64,000 nucleotides of DNA, taken from contig NZ_JAJDFY010000001.1 in NCBI RefSeq assembly GCF_024704365.1, forward strand, positions 124,001-188,000, in the 5' to 3' direction. Both the position numbers and the translations under genes were made by a program. The stretch is from Thermomonas sp. S9 (lineage in GTDB: Bacteria > Pseudomonadota > Gammaproteobacteria > Xanthomonadales > Xanthomonadaceae). Under the pieces are notes generated by a model that did no database searches, was not told the origin of the DNA, and saw nothing but the letters and a program-made list of their open reading frames with translations. Below, piece after piece: positions 1-9,916 of this stretch; the stretch's first letter is position 1; each line of letters begins with the position of its first letter.

Positions 1-319
1 CGGCGCGCGCCCGCGCCGCGCTGCTGCGCACCCGCGCCAGGTCGGCGGCCGCGGCCGCGGCCAGCGCACCATCGCGGGCGTCGTCGTTGCGCCCGCGCGC
101 CTGCGCCGCCTGCGCCGCCTGCAGCGCGCTGCGCGCGGCGGCCAGGTCGTCCGCCGCGTACTGGTCGGCATCCGCCGCCTCGGCGCGCGCCAGTGCCTGC
201 TGCGCGGTGTCCAGCTCCGCCGTCGGCGGCGGCAGGCTGGCGCAGCCTGCGATGAGCATCACGCCCGCGACGGCGGGCGCGTACAGGACGCTACGGAAGT
301 ATGCGAAGCTTGGGCGCAT
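1..319 (-). CDS. DUF4398-type lipoprotein (3' end outside window)
   Basis: Outer-membrane or periplasmic lipoprotein of unknown role. Read on the minus strand from an ATG at 319, the protein opens with a short basic stretch, a hydrophobic segment and a lipobox L-I-A-G-C with the lipidated Cys near residue 26. After that it is almost pure Ala/Asp/Arg/Gln helix (AADADQYAADDLAAARSAL), the composition and phrasing of DUF4398 proteins, which often sit beside an OmpA-family gene. The gene is in frame to base 1, so the C-terminal part is missing. It is divergent from pilU, with only 89 bases between the two starts. DUF4398 is recognised from the motif pattern; no function is assigned. Confidence 0.7.
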   Translation of the reverse strand, partial: MRPSFAYFRSVLYAPAVAGVMLIAGCASLPPPTAELDTAQQALARAEAADADQYAADDLAAARSALQAAQAAQARGRNDDARDGALAAAAAADLARVRSSAARARA

Positions 320-408
320 GGGGGTCGCGGCTCTGCGTGGAGGTCGCGGCCATTGTGGGAAGGCGCCGGCGCCGATGCAACGCCGGCCGGGCAGCACGGG
401 GAGACCGC

Positions 409-1515
409 ATGGAGATCGGCCACTATTTCAAGTTGATGGCGGAAAAGGGCGCCTCGGACATGTTCCTGTCCACCGGCGCGCCGGTGAACATCAAGACCGA
501 AGGCATGCTGCAGCCGGTGAGCGAGGCGCCGCTCTCCCCGGGCGAATGCCGCGACATCGCCTACGGCCTGATGGATGCCGCCCAGGTCGCCGAGTTCGAA
601 CGCGAGAAAGAGCTGAACATGGCGATCTCGGTGCCCGAATGCGGGCGCTTCCGCGTCAACGTGTTCCAGCAGCGCGGCGAGGTCGGGCTGGTGATCCGCG
701 CGATCCGCAGCGACATCCCCACCATCGAGGAACTGCAGCTGCCGACGGTGCTCAAGGACATCATCATGGCCCCGCGCGGGCTGGTGCTGATCGTCGGCTC
801 CACCGGCTCCGGCAAGTCCACCACGCTGGCGTCGATGATCGACCACCGCAACAGCACCACCACCGGCCACATCCTCACCATCGAGGACCCGATCGAATAC
901 CTGCACCGGCACAAGCTGTCGGTGGTCAACCAGCGCGAGGTCGGGCTGGACACCCACAGCTTCCACGCCGCGCTGAAGAACGCGATGCGCGAGGCCCCGG
1001 ACGTGATCCTGATCGGCGAGATCCGCGACGCCGAGACGATGGACGCGGCGATCGCGTTCGCCGAGACCGGCCACATCTGCCTGGCCACCCTGCACTCCAA
1101 CAACGCCGACCAGACCATCGAGCGCATCCTCAACTTCTTCCCCGAGGGCGCGCACAAGAACGTGCTGATGAACCTCGCGCTGAACATGAAGGCGATCGTC
1201 AGCCAGCGCCTGGTGCTGGGCGTGGACGGGCGCCGGATGCCGGCCACCGAGGTGCTGATCAACACCCCGCTGATCCGCGACCTGCTGCGCCGCGGACAGG
1301 TGCACGAGATCAAGATGGCGATGGAGGACTCGCTGCAGGAAGGCATGCAGAGCTTCGACCAGTGCCTGTTCCGGCTGTACAAGGAAGGCCGGATCGAGAT
1401 GGAGGAGGCGCTGAAGGCGGCCGACTCGCGCGACGGCCTGGCCCTGAAATTCCGGCTGTCGGAAGGCGCCAGCGCCGAGCACGACCCCTACGCCGAGGTG
1501 TTCGGCAGCCAGTGA
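409..1515 (+). CDS. pilU: Type IV pilus retraction ATPase PilU
   Basis: Cytoplasmic hexameric ATPase of the PilT/PilU family that works with PilT to retract type IVa pili (twitching, DNA uptake). The ATG at 409 follows GGGGAGA and gives 368 aa, the usual PilU length; an upstream in-frame extension to about 301 has no homologous look. Visible: N-terminal PAS-like region to about residue 105, Walker A GSTGSGKST at about 130-138, Asp box DPIEYLH, Walker B LIGEIRDAETM and the His box GHICLATLHSNN. The C-terminus (GMQSFDQCLFRLYKEGRIE) is PilU-like. pilT is not directly upstream here, although it usually precedes pilU in xanthomonads, so the pair may be split or lie outside the window. PilU rather than PilT is chosen on the N- and C-terminal sequence. 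Confidence 0.9.
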   Translation: MEIGHYFKLMAEKGASDMFLSTGAPVNIKTEGMLQPVSEAPLSPGECRDIAYGLMDAAQVAEFEREKELNMAISVPECGRFRVNVFQQRGEVGLVIRAIRSDIPTIEELQLPTVLKDIIMAPRGLVLIVGSTGSGKSTTLASMIDHRNSTTTGHILTIEDPIEYLHRHKLSVVNQREVGLDTHSFHAALKNAMREAPDVILIGEIRDAETMDAAIAFAETGHICLATLHSNNADQTIERILNFFPEGAHKNVLMNLALNMKAIVSQRLVLGVDGRRMPATEVLINTPLIRDLLRRGQVHEIKMAMEDSLQEGMQSFDQCLFRLYKEGRIEMEEALKAADSRDGLALKFRLSEGASAEHDPYAEVFGSQ

Positions 1516-1521
1516 GGGCGG

Positions 1522-1546
1522 CGCCAGGCCGGCATCACGCCTGGCG
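1522..1546. terminator. Bidirectional stem-loop between pilU and maiA
   Basis: A perfect 8-bp inverted repeat, CGCCAGGC and GCCTGGCG with a 9-nt loop, lies in the 48-base gap between the convergent stops of pilU and maiA. There is no clear U tract on either strand. Position and symmetry suggest a shared terminator. Confidence 0.5.
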
Positions 1547-1563
1547 GCGTGACTGGGCGCGCC

Positions 1564-2229
1564 TCAGGCCGCGGCCGGGGCGTCCGGCTGGTGCTCCGGG
1601 CGGGCGGCGATGAACGCCGGCAGCGCCAGGCAGGCGGCCTCGATCCGGCGGATGGTCGGATACGCGGCCAGGTCCACCCCGAACCGGCGCGCGTTGTACA
1701 CCTGCGGGACCAGGCAGCAGTCCGCCAGGGTGGGCGTCTCGCCTTCGCAGAAATCGCCGGTGGAAGGGTGGTCGGCCAGCAGCGCCTCGACCGCGCGGAA
1801 GCCGTCCTCGATCCAGTGCCGCACCCAGCCATCGCGCTCCGGCTGCGGCACGCCCCACTCGCGCTCGAAGTACTGCAGCACGCGCAGGTTGTTGAGCGGA
1901 TGGATGTCGCAGGCCACCAGCAGCGCCAGTGCGCGCACGCGCTGGCGCTCGCGCGCGGTGGCCGGCAGCAGCGCCGGCTCCGGCCACACCTCGTCGAGGT
2001 ATTCCAGGATCGCCAGTGACTGGGTCAGGCGGCGCTGGCCGTGGCACAGGGTGGGTACCAGCGCCTGCGGGTTGAGGTCGCGGTAGGCCGCGGAGTGCTG
2101 CTGGCCGCCCTCCAGCACCAGGTGCACCGGCACGGTGTCGTAGGCCAGGCCCTTCAGGTTCAGCCCGATCCGCACCCGGTAGGCCGCGCTGGAGCGCCAG
2201 TAGGAATACAGCCGCAGGGGTTCGCTCAT
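1564..2229 (-). CDS. maiA: Maleylacetoacetate isomerase
   Basis: Glutathione-dependent zeta-class GST that isomerises maleylacetoacetate to fumarylacetoacetate in the homogentisate branch of tyrosine/phenylalanine degradation. It has 221 aa, the normal family length. The active-site SSAAYRVRI motif is at about residues 13-21, followed by the GST N-domain (NPQALVPTL, then a Q-S-L-A-I-L-E-Y-L glutathione-site stretch) and an all-helical C-domain (HPLNNLRVL). The start at 2229 follows AAGGTGGG. It is the last gene of a minus-strand operon, 71 bases after the fumarylacetoacetate hydrolase gene that encodes the next enzyme. homogentisate 1,2-dioxygenase (hmgA) is not in this window. Confidence 0.93.
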   Translation of the reverse strand: MSEPLRLYSYWRSSAAYRVRIGLNLKGLAYDTVPVHLVLEGGQQHSAAYRDLNPQALVPTLCHGQRRLTQSLAILEYLDEVWPEPALLPATARERQRVRALALLVACDIHPLNNLRVLQYFEREWGVPQPERDGWVRHWIEDGFRAVEALLADHPSTGDFCEGETPTLADCCLVPQVYNARRFGVDLAAYPTIRRIEAACLALPAFIAARPEHQPDAPAAA

Positions 2230-2300
2230 CCGCCCACCTTAATGCCGCGCATGCACGGCCGCCATGCCGCTGGCGGCGTCGGTTCGACCGTCCGCCGCCC

Positions 2301-3290
2301 TCAGCCGGCGGGGGCCTGCTGGATCCGCTGCTCGATCGCGCCGAACACGCTGCGGCCGTCGTGGCCCAGCATCTCGATCCGCACCACGTCGCCGAAGTGC
2401 ATGAACGGGGTCAGCGGCTTGCCGTGCTCCAGGGTTTCCACCGTGCGCCTCTCGGCGAAGCAGGACGCGCCCTTGCTGGTGTCCTGGTTGGCCACGGTGC
2501 CGGAGCCGACGAGGGTGCCGGCCGCCAGCGGGCGGGTCCTGGCCGCATGCGCCACCAGCTGGGCGAAGTCGAACTGCATGTCCACGCCCGCTTCCGGGGC
2601 GCCGAACCACTGGCCGTTGATGTGGGTCAGCAGCGGCAGGTGCACCTTGTTGCCCTGCCAGGCCGCGCCCAGCTCGTCGGGGGTCACCAGCACCGGGCTG
2701 AGCGCGCTGCGCGGCTTGGACTGCAAAAAGCCGAAGCCCTTGGCCAGCTCGTCCGGGATCAGGTTGCGCAGCGAGACGTCGTTGACCAGGCCGATCAGCT
2801 GGATATGCGCGGCCGCCTGCGCCAGGCTGACCCCCATCGGCACGTCGTCGGTCACCACCACCACCTCGGCCTCGAGGTCGATGCCGTAGTCCTCGCTGGC
2901 GACCAGCACCGGATCGCGCGGGCCGTAGAACCCGGCGCTGGTCGCCTGGTACATCAGCGGATCGACGTAGAAGCTCTCCGGCACCTGCGCCCCCCGCGCG
3001 CGGCGCACGCGCTCCACGTGCGGCAGGTAGGCGCTGCCATCGACGAACTCGTAGGCGCGCGGCAGCGGCGCCGCCAGTGCCTGCAGGTCGAGCGCGAACT
3101 CGCCTTCGACCGGCCCGGCCTCCAGTGCCTCGGCCAGCGCGTTCAGGCGCGGCGCGGCCTGCTGCCAGTCGTCCAGCGCGCGCTGCAGGGTCGGCGCGAT
3201 GCCATCGGCGCGCACCGCGCGCGACAGATCGCGCGCGACCACGACCAGGGTGCCATCGCGCCCGCCTTCCTTGAGAGAGCCCAGTTTCAT
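2301..3290 (-). CDS. Fumarylacetoacetate hydrolase family protein
   Basis: Probable fumarylacetoacetase-type hydrolase cleaving fumarylacetoacetate to fumarate and acetoacetate, the last step of homogentisate catabolism. It has 329 aa. The N-terminus ([18 protein letters not shown]) and the FAH fold core are clear: metal-ligand region with paired acidic residues (GIDLEAEVVVV), FGFLQSKP, the LAAGTLVGSGTV stretch and the C-terminal GDVVRIEMLG. The N-terminal form is the bacterial type found next to maiA in xanthomonads. The start codon at 3290 overlaps the stop of the upstream oxygenase gene (ATGA), implying translational coupling. The maiA neighbour supports the pathway assignment; a different FAH-superfamily substrate remains possible. 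Confidence 0.85.
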   Translation of the reverse strand: MKLGSLKEGGRDGTLVVVARDLSRAVRADGIAPTLQRALDDWQQAAPRLNALAEALEAGPVEGEFALDLQALAAPLPRAYEFVDGSAYLPHVERVRRARGAQVPESFYVDPLMYQATSAGFYGPRDPVLVASEDYGIDLEAEVVVVTDDVPMGVSLAQAAAHIQLIGLVNDVSLRNLIPDELAKGFGFLQSKPRSALSPVLVTPDELGAAWQGNKVHLPLLTHINGQWFGAPEAGVDMQFDFAQLVAHAARTRPLAAGTLVGSGTVANQDTSKGASCFAERRTVETLEHGKPLTPFMHFGDVVRIEMLGHDGRSVFGAIEQRIQQAPAG

Positions 3291-4081
3291 TGCGACCTCG
3301 TACTGCCGGGATGGAATCGGTTGCAATTGTAATCGTCGTCGCCCAGAAAACCGGCACTGCGGAAGGTCAGCACCAGGGTGTCGCGATGGCCACCGGCCGC
3401 GGCTTCGGGCTGGATCGGGGTGGACTCGTGGATCACCCGCGCATCGTCCAGCAGCAGCAGCGACCACGGCTCGGCCAGGGTGAAGCGCTGGCCGTCGGGG
3501 CCGTCGGCGGCGAACACCCGGGTCTCACCGCCTTTGATCGCCCGCCGCGCCACCAGCAGCACCGCGACGAAATCGACCCCGTCGCGGTGCGCGCCCTCCG
3601 GGGTGGGGCGACCGATGCCGCCACTGGTGTCGATCCGGAACTGGTGCGCCTCCACATGCCAGCGCGGCACCGCCGGGCGCTGGCGGCTGCAGACGGTGGC
3701 CAGGCCCAGCACCAGCGGCGCGAACCCCGGCGCGGCCACGGTCGCCGGATCCAGCGGCGCGAACCAGCGCCGCATGCCGCCATGCAGGGCGTTGTATTCG
3801 CGCGGCTGCCAGTGCGCACGGTGCGGCACCGGGCGCAGCCGGCCGGACTCGACCACGAACGAGCCGTGCCGGCGGTAGCGGTAGCGGCCACCGTCCTTGA
3901 GGTACTCGTCCGCCGGCAGGTCGTCCCAGCCAGGCGCCAGCGCCTGCAGCGCGGCCAGCGGCACGCCCGCCAGCGCCGCCACGTCGTCCGCGCCCAGCAC
4001 CGCGTAGCCACGCGTGCGCAGGGCCTGATCGAGCGCCGGCAGCGGGATCAGGGGCGGCGGGAAGCTGGCGACGGCCGACAT
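3287..4081 (-). CDS. 2OG-Fe(II) dioxygenase family protein (PF10014 type)
   Basis: Predicted non-haem iron, 2-oxoglutarate-dependent oxygenase of the family that includes the free-amino-acid hydroxylase IDO. With the ATG at 4081 it has 264 aa; an alternative ATG at 4111 adds ten residues. The iron-binding H-x-D is seen as [11 protein letters not shown] and the distal His as [10 protein letters not shown], about 60 residues later, with the 2OG-binding Arg likely in [11 protein letters not shown]. Its stop overlaps the start of the FAH gene, making it the first gene of a three-gene operon ending in maiA. The coupling suggests a role tied to aromatic amino acid breakdown or hydroxylation of a related amino acid, but the substrate is not visible from sequence. 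Divergent from argS. Confidence 0.78.
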   Translation of the reverse strand: MSAVASFPPPLIPLPALDQALRTRGYAVLGADDVAALAGVPLAALQALAPGWDDLPADEYLKDGGRYRYRRHGSFVVESGRLRPVPHRAHWQPREYNALHGGMRRWFAPLDPATVAAPGFAPLVLGLATVCSRQRPAVPRWHVEAHQFRIDTSGGIGRPTPEGAHRDGVDFVAVLLVARRAIKGGETRVFAADGPDGQRFTLAEPWSLLLLDDARVIHESTPIQPEAAAGGHRDTLVLTFRSAGFLGDDDYNCNRFHPGSTRSQ

Positions 4082-4141
4082 GTGCAGGTCCAGGAAACCA
4101 CGGGCGCCCATTGTCGCACCGGCCGGCGCGCCGCGGCCTGC

Positions 4142-4170
4142 TTCGGCACCGCGGGATTGGGACGTACAAT
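4142..4170 (+). promoter_or_regulatory. Possible sigma70-type promoter of argS
   Basis: TTCGGC at 4142-4147 and TACAAT at 4165-4170 are separated by 17 bases. The -10 matches TATAAT at five of six positions; the -35 is weak. Predicted transcription start is about 25 bases before the GTG start of argS. Confidence 0.4.
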
Positions 4171-4202
4171 GCACGGCCGTTGAATCCGCAGTGCCCCTCT
4201 CC

Positions 4203-5891
4203 GTGAAAGCCCAGCTCCGCGCCCTGATCGACCAGGGCCTGACCGCCCTGCGTTCCGCCGGCACCCTGCCGGCCGGCCTCGCACCCCCCGAGTTCGTGAT
4301 CGAGCGCCCGAAGGAGCGCGCGCACGGCGATTTCTCCACCAACGCCGCGCTGCTGCTGGCCAAGGCGGCCAAGACCAACCCGCGCGCGCTGGCGCAGCAG
4401 CTGGTCGCGGCGCTGCCGGCCTCCGACGCCATCGCCAGGGTGGAGATCGCCGGCCCCGGCTTCATCAACTTCCACCTGACGCCCGGCGCGTGGCAGCAGC
4501 AGGTGCGCGCGATCCACACGGCCGGCGCGCGCTTTGGCCACAACGCTTCCGGCGGCGGGCGCACGGTCGGGGTCGAATACGTCTCCGCCAACCCCACCGG
4601 CCCGCTGCACGTCGGCCACGGCCGCGCCGGCGCGATCGGCGACTGCATCGCACGGGTGCTGGCCGCCAATGGCTGGAACGTCAAGCGCGAGTTCTACTAC
4701 AACGACGCCGGGGTGCAGATCGAGAACCTGGCGCGCTCGGTGCAGGCGCGCGCCAAGGGCCGGAAGCCGGGCGATGCCGACTGGCCGGTCGACGCCTACA
4801 ACGGCGACTACATCGCGGATGTCGCGGCCGCCTATCTGCGCGGCGACAGCGTGGACGTGGAAGGCCACGTGGTCACCGGCAAGGACGACCCCGACGACCT
4901 CGACGCCATCCGCCGCTTTGCGGTGGCCTACCTGCGGCGCGAGCAAAACGCGGACCTGGCCGCGTTCGGTGTCGGCTTCGACGTGTATTTCCTGGAGTCC
5001 TCGCTGTATGCCGACGGCAAGGTGGAAGAGACCGTACGGCGCCTGATCGCAAACGGCCACACCTACGAGAACGGCGGCGCGCTGTGGCTGCGCACCACCG
5101 ACTTCGGCGACGACAAGGACCGGGTGATGCGCAAGTCCGACGGCACCTACACCTATTTCGTGCCGGACGTGGCCTACCACCTGTCCAAGTGGCAGCGCGG
5201 CTACCAGCGCGCGATCACCGAACTCGGCGCCGACCACCACGGCTCGCTGGCGCGCGTGCGCGCCGGCCTGCAGGCGCTGGACTGCGGCATCCCCGCCGGC
5301 TACCCGGACTACGTGCTGCACCAGATGGTCACGGTCATGCGCGGCGGCGAGGAGGTGAAGCTGTCCAAGCGCGCCGGCAGCTACCTGACCCTGCGCGACC
5401 TGATCGACGAGGCCGGCCGCGACGCCACCCGCTGGTTCCTGATCGCACGCAAGCCGGATTCGCAGCTGGTGTTCGACATCGACCTGGCCCGCTCACAGTC
5501 CAACGACAACCCGGTGTACTACGTGCAGTACGCGCATGCCCGCATCTGCAGCCTGCTGCGCCAGGCCGGCGAGAAGGGCCATGCGTTTGATGCCGCGCGC
5601 GGACAGGCCGCGCTCGACCGCCTGGACGACGCCCCGGCGCAGGACCTGCTGCGCGAGCTGTCGCGCTTTCCGGAGGCGGTGGAGGCGGCCGGCGCGACCC
5701 TGGAACCGCACCTGGTCGCGCAGTACCTGCGCGAGCTGGCACAGGCCTTCCACGGCTGGTACCACGCCAGCCCGGTGCTGGTGGAGGATGCCGACCTGCG
5801 CGACGCCCGCCTGGCGCTGGCATTGGCCACCCGCCAGGTGCTGGCGAACGGCCTCGACCTGCTGGGCGTGTCCGCCCCGGAGCGTATGTGA
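4203..5891 (+). CDS. argS: Arginyl-tRNA synthetase
   Basis: Class I aminoacyl-tRNA synthetase charging tRNA-Arg. The best start is GTG at 4203 ([12 protein letters not shown]), which matches the N-terminus typical of xanthomonad ArgS and gives 562 aa; the open frame upstream lacks any conserved sequence. Visible: N-terminal Add-1 domain with [10 protein letters not shown], the signature [13 protein letters not shown] (HIGH-equivalent) at about residue 135, a KMSKS-like loop V-K-L-S-K-R-A-G near residue 383, and the DALR anticodon-binding domain ([16 protein letters not shown] onward). The stop overlaps the next start (TGATG), so the SPOR gene is probably co-translated. Confidence 0.96.
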   Translation: MKAQLRALIDQGLTALRSAGTLPAGLAPPEFVIERPKERAHGDFSTNAALLLAKAAKTNPRALAQQLVAALPASDAIARVEIAGPGFINFHLTPGAWQQQVRAIHTAGARFGHNASGGGRTVGVEYVSANPTGPLHVGHGRAGAIGDCIARVLAANGWNVKREFYYNDAGVQIENLARSVQARAKGRKPGDADWPVDAYNGDYIADVAAAYLRGDSVDVEGHVVTGKDDPDDLDAIRRFAVAYLRREQNADLAAFGVGFDVYFLESSLYADGKVEETVRRLIANGHTYENGGALWLRTTDFGDDKDRVMRKSDGTYTYFVPDVAYHLSKWQRGYQRAITELGADHHGSLARVRAGLQALDCGIPAGYPDYVLHQMVTVMRGGEEVKLSKRAGSYLTLRDLIDEAGRDATRWFLIARKPDSQLVFDIDLARSQSNDNPVYYVQYAHARICSLLRQAGEKGHAFDAARGQAALDRLDDAPAQDLLRELSRFPEAVEAAGATLEPHLVAQYLRELAQAFHGWYHASPVLVEDADLRDARLALALATRQVLANGLDLLGVSAPERM

Positions 5892-6655
5892 TGGCAGCAC
5901 GACGTGGCAAATCCCAGGCGCGCCGCAGCAGCGGCAGCGGCCTGCCCGGCTGGGCCTGGCTGCTGATCGGCATCGCCCTGACCCTGCTGGCGGTGCTGCT
6001 GGTCCCGCGCTACCTCAAATCCGGTGGCGGCGACGGCTTCTTCCGGCCGAAGCCGAACCCGGATGCACTGCCGGCCGCGGTCAGCGGCGAAGGCGAGTCC
6101 ATCGCCCCAGACACCGCACCGGCCACCAAGCCCGATACCAGCAAGCCGAAGCCGACCCAGTACGACTTCTACACCCTGCTGCCGGGGCAGGAGGTGGCGA
6201 TGAGCGATGCCGAGCTGGCCGCCAGCGCCAAGGCCGAAGCCGAGGCCGCCGCACGCGCGCGCAAGCAGGCGGACGCCGAGGCCGCGCCCGCCGCCGCACC
6301 CGCGCTGCCGCAGCCGCTGGCCGACACGCCCGCCGGCAACGCACCGGCCACGTCCACGCCCTCCGCCGGCGAACGCCCGCCCGCCAAGGCCGCCACCGCC
6401 GCGACCGAACCGGCCGCCGGCAACGCGCACTATCTCCTGCAGGCCGGCGCGTTCGGCGCCTCCGGCGACGCCGAAGCGCTCAAGGCCAGGATCGCCCTGC
6501 TCGGCCTGAACGCGCGGGTGGAATCGGCGCAGATCGGCGACAAGACCGTGTACCGCGTGCGCATGGGCCCCTACGGCAGCGCCGGCGAGCTCAGCGACGC
6601 CAAGGCCAAGCTGGCCGACGGCGGGCTGTCGGCGATCGCCATCAAGACGAATTGA
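5891..6655 (+). CDS. SPOR domain-containing inner-membrane protein (FtsN-like)
   Basis: Bitopic inner-membrane protein with a periplasmic SPOR domain that binds denuded septal peptidoglycan; probably a division-associated protein like FtsN. 254 aa: short basic N-terminus (ARRGKSQARR), one membrane segment at about residues 20-42 (WAWLLIGIALTLLAVLLVP), a long Pro/Ala/Lys linker, and the SPOR domain from about residue 178 (HYLLQAGAFGA ... YRVRMGPYGSAGEL). Overlapping the argS stop, it keeps the argS-SPOR order common in Xanthomonadaceae. SPOR architecture is clear; the FtsN role is inferred. Confidence 0.87.
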   Translation: MAARRGKSQARRSSGSGLPGWAWLLIGIALTLLAVLLVPRYLKSGGGDGFFRPKPNPDALPAAVSGEGESIAPDTAPATKPDTSKPKPTQYDFYTLLPGQEVAMSDAELAASAKAEAEAAARARKQADAEAAPAAAPALPQPLADTPAGNAPATSTPSAGERPPAKAATAATEPAAGNAHYLLQAGAFGASGDAEALKARIALLGLNARVESAQIGDKTVYRVRMGPYGSAGELSDAKAKLADGGLSAIAIKTN

Positions 6656-6786
6656 TGCGCGTCCGGCGCGCCGTCGCCGTCGGCGCAGCAGGTACCGGGC
6701 GACTGCTGGCGCGGCGCGCTGCCGCACAGCATCGCACCCCCTGAGATGGCGTCGGGGCATACTCGTTCCACTGCGAGGATGCCGCC

Positions 6787-7158
6787 ATGCCGATCGAAGC
6801 CGCCCTGATCAAACCCGTCGTGGATGCGCTGCTGGCGCTGCTCCAGCGCGGCGAGAAGGCGGGCCTCAAGCGCAACGCCGAGGCCGCGCTGCGCGAGGCG
6901 ATCCGCGAACTGCTGCTGGCCAATCCGGACGAGAACAAGGCGCAGGCGCGGATCGCCATCGCCAAGGCCGCCGGCCTCCTGTCCGAGGACGTGCTGCTGG
7001 CCGAGGACATGCTGCAGAAGCACCGCGCCACCAAGGCCAGAACCGCGGGCAAGTCCGGCACCGGGCGCAGGCGCAAGCCTGCCGCCTCGGCGGACGCCCC
7101 GGTCGAGGGAGCAAAACCGGCCCGGCGGCGCACGCCACCGGCGAAGCCGAAAGCCTGA
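6787..7158 (+). CDS. Conserved-looking small basic hypothetical protein
   Basis: Not recognised. 123 aa preceded by a GAGGATG-type ribosome site. Residues 1-80 form an amphipathic helical domain (ALIKPVVDALLALLQRGEKAGLKRNAEAAL) rich in Ala, Leu and Glu; residues 85-123 are a Lys/Arg/Pro/Ala tail (KPARRRTPPAKPKA) like nucleic-acid-binding tails of histone-like proteins. No signal peptide or membrane segment. It stands between the argS operon and an SDR gene on the same strand with 131 bases upstream in which I see nothing distinctive. The third-position GC pattern is that of a real gene. Confidence 0.6.
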   Translation: MPIEAALIKPVVDALLALLQRGEKAGLKRNAEAALREAIRELLLANPDENKAQARIAIAKAAGLLSEDVLLAEDMLQKHRATKARTAGKSGTGRRRKPAASADAPVEGAKPARRRTPPAKPKA

Positions 7159-7210
7159 CGGCGTTCCGTGTCGAAGCAGGTCGGCACGCCCGCGCCGCTA
7201 GAATGTCGGC

Positions 7211-7972
7211 ATGGACGCACACTCTCCCCGCACCGCCCTCATCACCGGCGCCACCGCCGGTTTCGGCCGCGCCAGCGCGTGCCGTTTCGTCGCCGCCGGC
7301 TGGCAGGTGATCGCCACCGGCCGCCGCGCCGACCGCCTGGAATCCCTGCGCGCCGAGCTCGGCGACGGCCTGCATCCAGCCTGCTTCGACATCCGCGACG
7401 AAGCCGCCATGCGCGCCGCGCTAGACGCGCTGCCGGAGCGCTTCCGCGGCATCGACCTGCTGGTCAACAACGCCGGCCTGGCGCTCGGCACCAAGCCCGC
7501 CCAGGACGCGCTGCTGTCGGACTGGAAGACCATGATCGACACCAACGTCACCGCGCTGGTGACGCTGACCCACGCGCTGCTGCCCACGCTCATCGCGCGC
7601 AAGGGCGCGATCATCAACATCAGCTCGGTGGCGGGCGTGTACCCGTACCCGGGCGGCAACACCTACGGCGGCACCAAGGCCTTCGTCAGCCAGTTCTCGC
7701 TGGGCCTGCGCTGCGACCTGCACGGCACCGGCGTGCGCGTCACCAGCATCGAGCCGGGCATGGCCGAAACCGAGTTCACGGTGGTGCGCACCCACGGCGA
7801 CCAAGGCGCGTCGGACAAGCTCTATGCCGGCGCCCATCCGATGACCGCCGAGGACATCGCCGAGGCGATCTTCTGGGTCGCCAGCCTGCCGCCGCACCTC
7901 AACATCAACCGGCTCGAACTGATGCCGACCTCGCAGTCGTTCGCCGGCTTCCAGGTGCACCGCTCCCCTTGA
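7211..7972 (+). CDS. SDR family NAD(P)-dependent oxidoreductase (YdfG-like)
   Basis: Cytosolic short-chain dehydrogenase of 253 aa, most like the YdfG/serine 3-dehydrogenase group that oxidises 3-hydroxy acids with NADP. Seen: cofactor motif TGATAGFGRA at about residues 12-21, ATGRRADRLESL (Arg after beta-2, favouring NADP), VNNAGLALG, catalytic Ser in NISSVAGVYPYPG and Y-x-x-x-K as YGGTK, then IEPGMAETEF. C-terminal RLELMPTSQSFAGFQVHR is YdfG-like. A TAGAAT hexamer ends only six bases before the ATG at 7211, so its transcript may be leaderless. Convergent with speA, 18 bases apart. The exact substrate is not predictable. Confidence 0.85.
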   Translation: MDAHSPRTALITGATAGFGRASACRFVAAGWQVIATGRRADRLESLRAELGDGLHPACFDIRDEAAMRAALDALPERFRGIDLLVNNAGLALGTKPAQDALLSDWKTMIDTNVTALVTLTHALLPTLIARKGAIINISSVAGVYPYPGGNTYGGTKAFVSQFSLGLRCDLHGTGVRVTSIEPGMAETEFTVVRTHGDQGASDKLYAGAHPMTAEDIAEAIFWVASLPPHLNINRLELMPTSQSFAGFQVHRSP

Positions 7973-7990
7973 GGGGAAGCCCATTCCCGC

Positions 7991-9875
<1,885 letters not shown>

Positions 9876-9916
9876 TTGGGCAACGTCGGCAACAGGGGGG
9901 ACGCGCATTCTACGGG

